A stretch of 8,113 bases of DNA from positions 1 to 8,113 of the forward strand of contig JAMONQ010000137.1 of NCBI GenBank assembly GCA_027065635.1, given 5' to 3'. This DNA is from Campylobacterales bacterium. GTDB lineage: Bacteria; Campylobacterota; Campylobacteria; Campylobacterales; Hydrogenimonadaceae. Under the pieces are notes generated by a model. The model saw only the letters and a list, made by a program, of their open reading frames with translations. It did no database searches and had not been told where the DNA came from. This document shows positions 6,794 to 8,113 of this stretch, piece after piece; within the stretch, counting starts at the first letter, position 1, and each line of letters starts with the position of its first letter. The position numbers and the translations under genes are program-made.

Positions 6794-8113
6794 TTACACC
6801 TTTTCTATCGTTACGTTTTGATATCTTCTTCCCTCGAAAAGCTTTTCAGCCTCTATATCGGGATCGAAGTCCGGTACCAGAAGTATATTCCCGCCTATAA
6901 ACTTGTCACTCTCTACAGCGAGCTCGACAGAACCGCCGGGGAAGGAGACTTTGACTTTCTCCCCCTCTGCAAGGCCCATCTCTTCGAGTTTTTGCGTCGA
7001 TACATAAAGCTTCGCTTCGGAAGCGAGTTGGTGTGTTTTTTTCGTAAACTCGTTAAATTGCAGCACCGGGTTACATCGATATGCGATTTCACCCTCCATT
7101 GCCGTACTCGTTTCTATTTTATCCGCCAGGGATTCGGTTCTTTCGGTCTCGCGTGCCTCGAGACGGTAGCCGCGGACCTCCTCTCCCCTGTTTGTATAGC
7201 GGTTGGGCAGGTCGTCAAACTCAAGAGCTTTGAAGCCCTTCGCTTCCGGCAAAGCTGCCGTATAGTCGACTGTAAGCTCCGCTTCGAGACCGAGCGCGTT
7301 TGCCAGGTCGTTTAGAATATAACCTTTATATCCGAGCGCAACGTTGGTGGGTACTACACGCTTGTCTACATTTGTCAGGGTACCCTCCTGCTGATTCAAA
7401 GCAGGCATATCGAGGTCCCCTCCGCCGGATGAGCTCAATACGAAATCCCCTTTTGCATTGTATCCGACCGTATACTCTCCGCACTCCTCATCGAGATCGC
7501 ATATCATGCTCACTCCGAGAGTGTTTGTCTTGGAAGGAAGGATCACTACGTCAAAGTCGGTGTAAAGCTCTATGAGTCCGGCGAGTTTCGCAAGATTTTC
7601 AGCTCTCGGATGAGAGAAGAGATCCTCACCGAGAATAATCGAGAATTTCTCCTTTTTCGCGAGCATCTTCACCATCTTGTCGCTGAAATCTTCCGGTGCT
7701 CCCAAAAGATCGAGAAGGGCGTTCAAATCCACCTCTACCTCTTTTTTAACCTTTTTGGGAACCATCTTGGTTACCTCTTCGGTAATCTCTTTCTCTTCGC
7801 CGGTCTCTTCATCCTTGACGGTCTTCGTAACTCTCTCTGTAACCTTCTCCTTGACAGTCTCCTCTACCGTTTTGGTTCCTTTGCTGTGGAAAGAGTCAAG
7901 ATACTCCACAATCTCTTTGGGCATCGCCTCTTTGTCTCCGAAAAGATCGAGCACCAGATACATGGCTGCCTCTTCGAGACCCGGCTTGTGGTTTATGGAT
8001 ATGAGATTTTTACCGAAACCGTCTACCACCGGATCGTTTACCGGATGGAAGTAAAGACCTGCTCCCTTGTTCATCTTGATCGCGTTGTTGAACGCGAAAC
8101 GCGCTCTTGGATT
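6794..8113 (-). CDS. nuoG: NADH-quinone oxidoreductase subunit G, C-terminal part (5' end outside window)
   Basis: This is the last 439 codons of the large peripheral-arm subunit of Complex I, a molybdopterin-oxidoreductase-fold protein that in full length carries Fe-S clusters on the electron path to quinone. The frame is open to the window edge: codons upstream of the ATG at 8074 read NPRARFAFNNAIK, continuing naturally into the next residues, so 8074 is an internal Met and not the start. Visible parts, numbered from the first visible codon, are the domain with motif QEGTLTNVDKRVVP (about 242-255), typical of NuoG and related MopB proteins, and a C-terminal dinucleotide-binding-like beta-barrel (about 355-430, ending near GGNILLVPDFDP). 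No Fe-S ligand motif falls in this part. Residues about 80-129 form an unusual charged Thr/Val/Lys/Glu insert. The TAA stop lies 3 nt before nuoH. The identity is firm; which of possibly two nuoG paralogues it is cannot be decided. Confidence 0.93.
   Translation of the reverse strand, partial: NPRARFAFNNAIKMNKGAGLYFHPVNDPVVDGFGKNLISINHKPGLEEAAMYLVLDLFGDKEAMPKEIVEYLDSFHSKGTKTVEETVKEKVTERVTKTVKDEETGEEKEITEEVTKMVPKKVKKEVEVDLNALLDLLGAPEDFSDKMVKMLAKKEKFSIILGEDLFSHPRAENLAKLAGLIELYTDFDVVILPSKTNTLGVSMICDLDEECGEYTVGYNAKGDFVLSSSGGGDLDMPALNQQEGTLTNVDKRVVPTNVALGYKGYILNDLANALGLEAELTVDYTAALPEAKGFKALEFDDLPNRYTNRGEEVRGYRLEARETERTESLADKIETSTAMEGEIAYRCNPVLQFNEFTKKTHQLASEAKLYVSTQKLEEMGLAEGEKVKVSFPGGSVELAVESDKFIGGNILLVPDFDPDIEAEKLFEGRRYQNVTIEKV
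6799..6804 (-). promoter_or_regulatory. Ribosome binding site for nuoH (start-deciding)
   Basis: AAAAGG on the minus strand is located within the last codons of nuoG, 8 nt before the ATG at 6790. The second in-frame ATG (6784) would be 14 nt away, so the first is favoured. Confidence 0.6.
7727..7876 (-). other. Charged Thr/Val/Lys/Glu-rich insert in NuoG with internal repeat
   Basis: About 50 residues of NuoG (80-129 of the visible part) consist almost only of T, V, K, E, D and R, with no aromatic residue. Two nine-residue units, VTERVTKTV (7817-7843) and ITEEVTKMV (7760-7786), lie 19 residues apart on either side of an acidic turn (DEETGEE). The alternating polar/Val pattern fits a long two-stranded beta-hairpin better than a helix. 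At DNA level a 13-base unit (TCCTTGACGGTCT, plus strand) recurs with one mismatch 36 bases away (7812-7824 and 7848-7860). The reading frame is intact through it. Insertion status relative to other NuoG proteins is inferred from composition, not from an alignment. Confidence 0.55.

Noticed and set aside
6458..7315. A 285-codon open frame on the plus strand across the nuoG/nuoH junction
   Set aside because: It lies antisense to two well-supported genes and crosses their boundary. Its translation is rich in Cys, His, Arg and Tyr with no recognisable domain. The open frame follows from the sparse use of TTA, CTA and TCA codons in the opposite strand.
7741..7870. Pyrimidine-rich plus-strand run as a possible regulatory tract or terminator
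   Set aside because: It is explained by the Lys/Glu codons (AAG, GAG, GAA, AAA) of the NuoG insert on the minus strand. There is no GC-rich stem followed by a T run.
6794..8074. Treating the ATG at 8074 as the true start of a shorter protein
   Set aside because: The frame remains open to the window edge and the preceding codons (NPRARFAFNNAIK) read as ordinary NuoG sequence. No ribosome binding site is placed before 8074.
1..8113. Mobile element, CRISPR array, tRNA or toxin-antitoxin genes
   Set aside because: All sequence is accounted for by contiguous nuo genes. No terminal inverted repeats, regularly spaced repeats or cloverleaf-like segments were seen by eye.

Overview
The window is one uninterrupted stretch of a respiratory Complex I (nuo) operon, read entirely from the minus strand. 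In transcription order it holds nuoG (3' part only), nuoH, nuoI, nuoJ, nuoK, nuoL, nuoM and nuoN (5' part only). This is the conserved G-H-I-J-K-L-M-N order of bacterial 14-subunit Complex I operons. nuoG runs off the right edge (position 8113) and nuoN off the left edge (position 1), both with open frames. No stretch longer than about 11 bases is non-coding, and I see no promoter, terminator, RNA gene, mobile element or CRISPR array.

The protein sequences point to the Campylobacterota (formerly Epsilonproteobacteria). The signs are the NuoI first cluster reading CIGCGLCEKIC followed by Ile instead of Pro, the NuoG C-terminal style (ALNQQEGTLTNVDKRVVP), and the NuoH DLLEHEAEIV loop. The moderate GC content and frequent ATA isoleucine codons would suit a marine or hydrothermal-vent genus such as the Sulfurovum, Hydrogenimonas or Sulfurimonas relatives. 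The phylum is inferred from remembered family resemblance, and the genus is a guess.

Translation is tightly coupled. The gaps are 3 nt (G-H), 10 nt (H-I), 11 nt (I-J), a 4-nt ATGA overlap (J-K), 9 nt (K-L), 9 nt (L-M), and a 1-nt TAATG overlap (M-N). Every junction has a good purine-rich ribosome binding site, often overlapping the previous stop codon, so the subunits look set for co-translation in fixed proportion.

Functionally, NuoG and NuoI belong to the peripheral arm. NuoI carries the two [4Fe-4S] clusters (N6a/N6b) that pass electrons toward the quinone site. NuoH forms the quinone chamber and proton entry at the base of the arm. NuoJ and NuoK link it to the three antiporter-like proton channels NuoN, NuoM and NuoL. 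The key charged residues I could check in NuoH, K, L, M and N are all present, so the membrane arm looks competent to pump protons. The electron-input module (NuoE/NuoF or its replacement) would lie upstream, beyond position 8113, so the electron donor cannot be read here.

I found no undescribed system. The feature most worth a second look is a highly charged, Thr/Val/Lys/Glu-rich insert with internal repeat symmetry in NuoG (7727-7876). Minor points are the variant first ferredoxin motif of NuoI and a substitution in the NuoH quinone loop.
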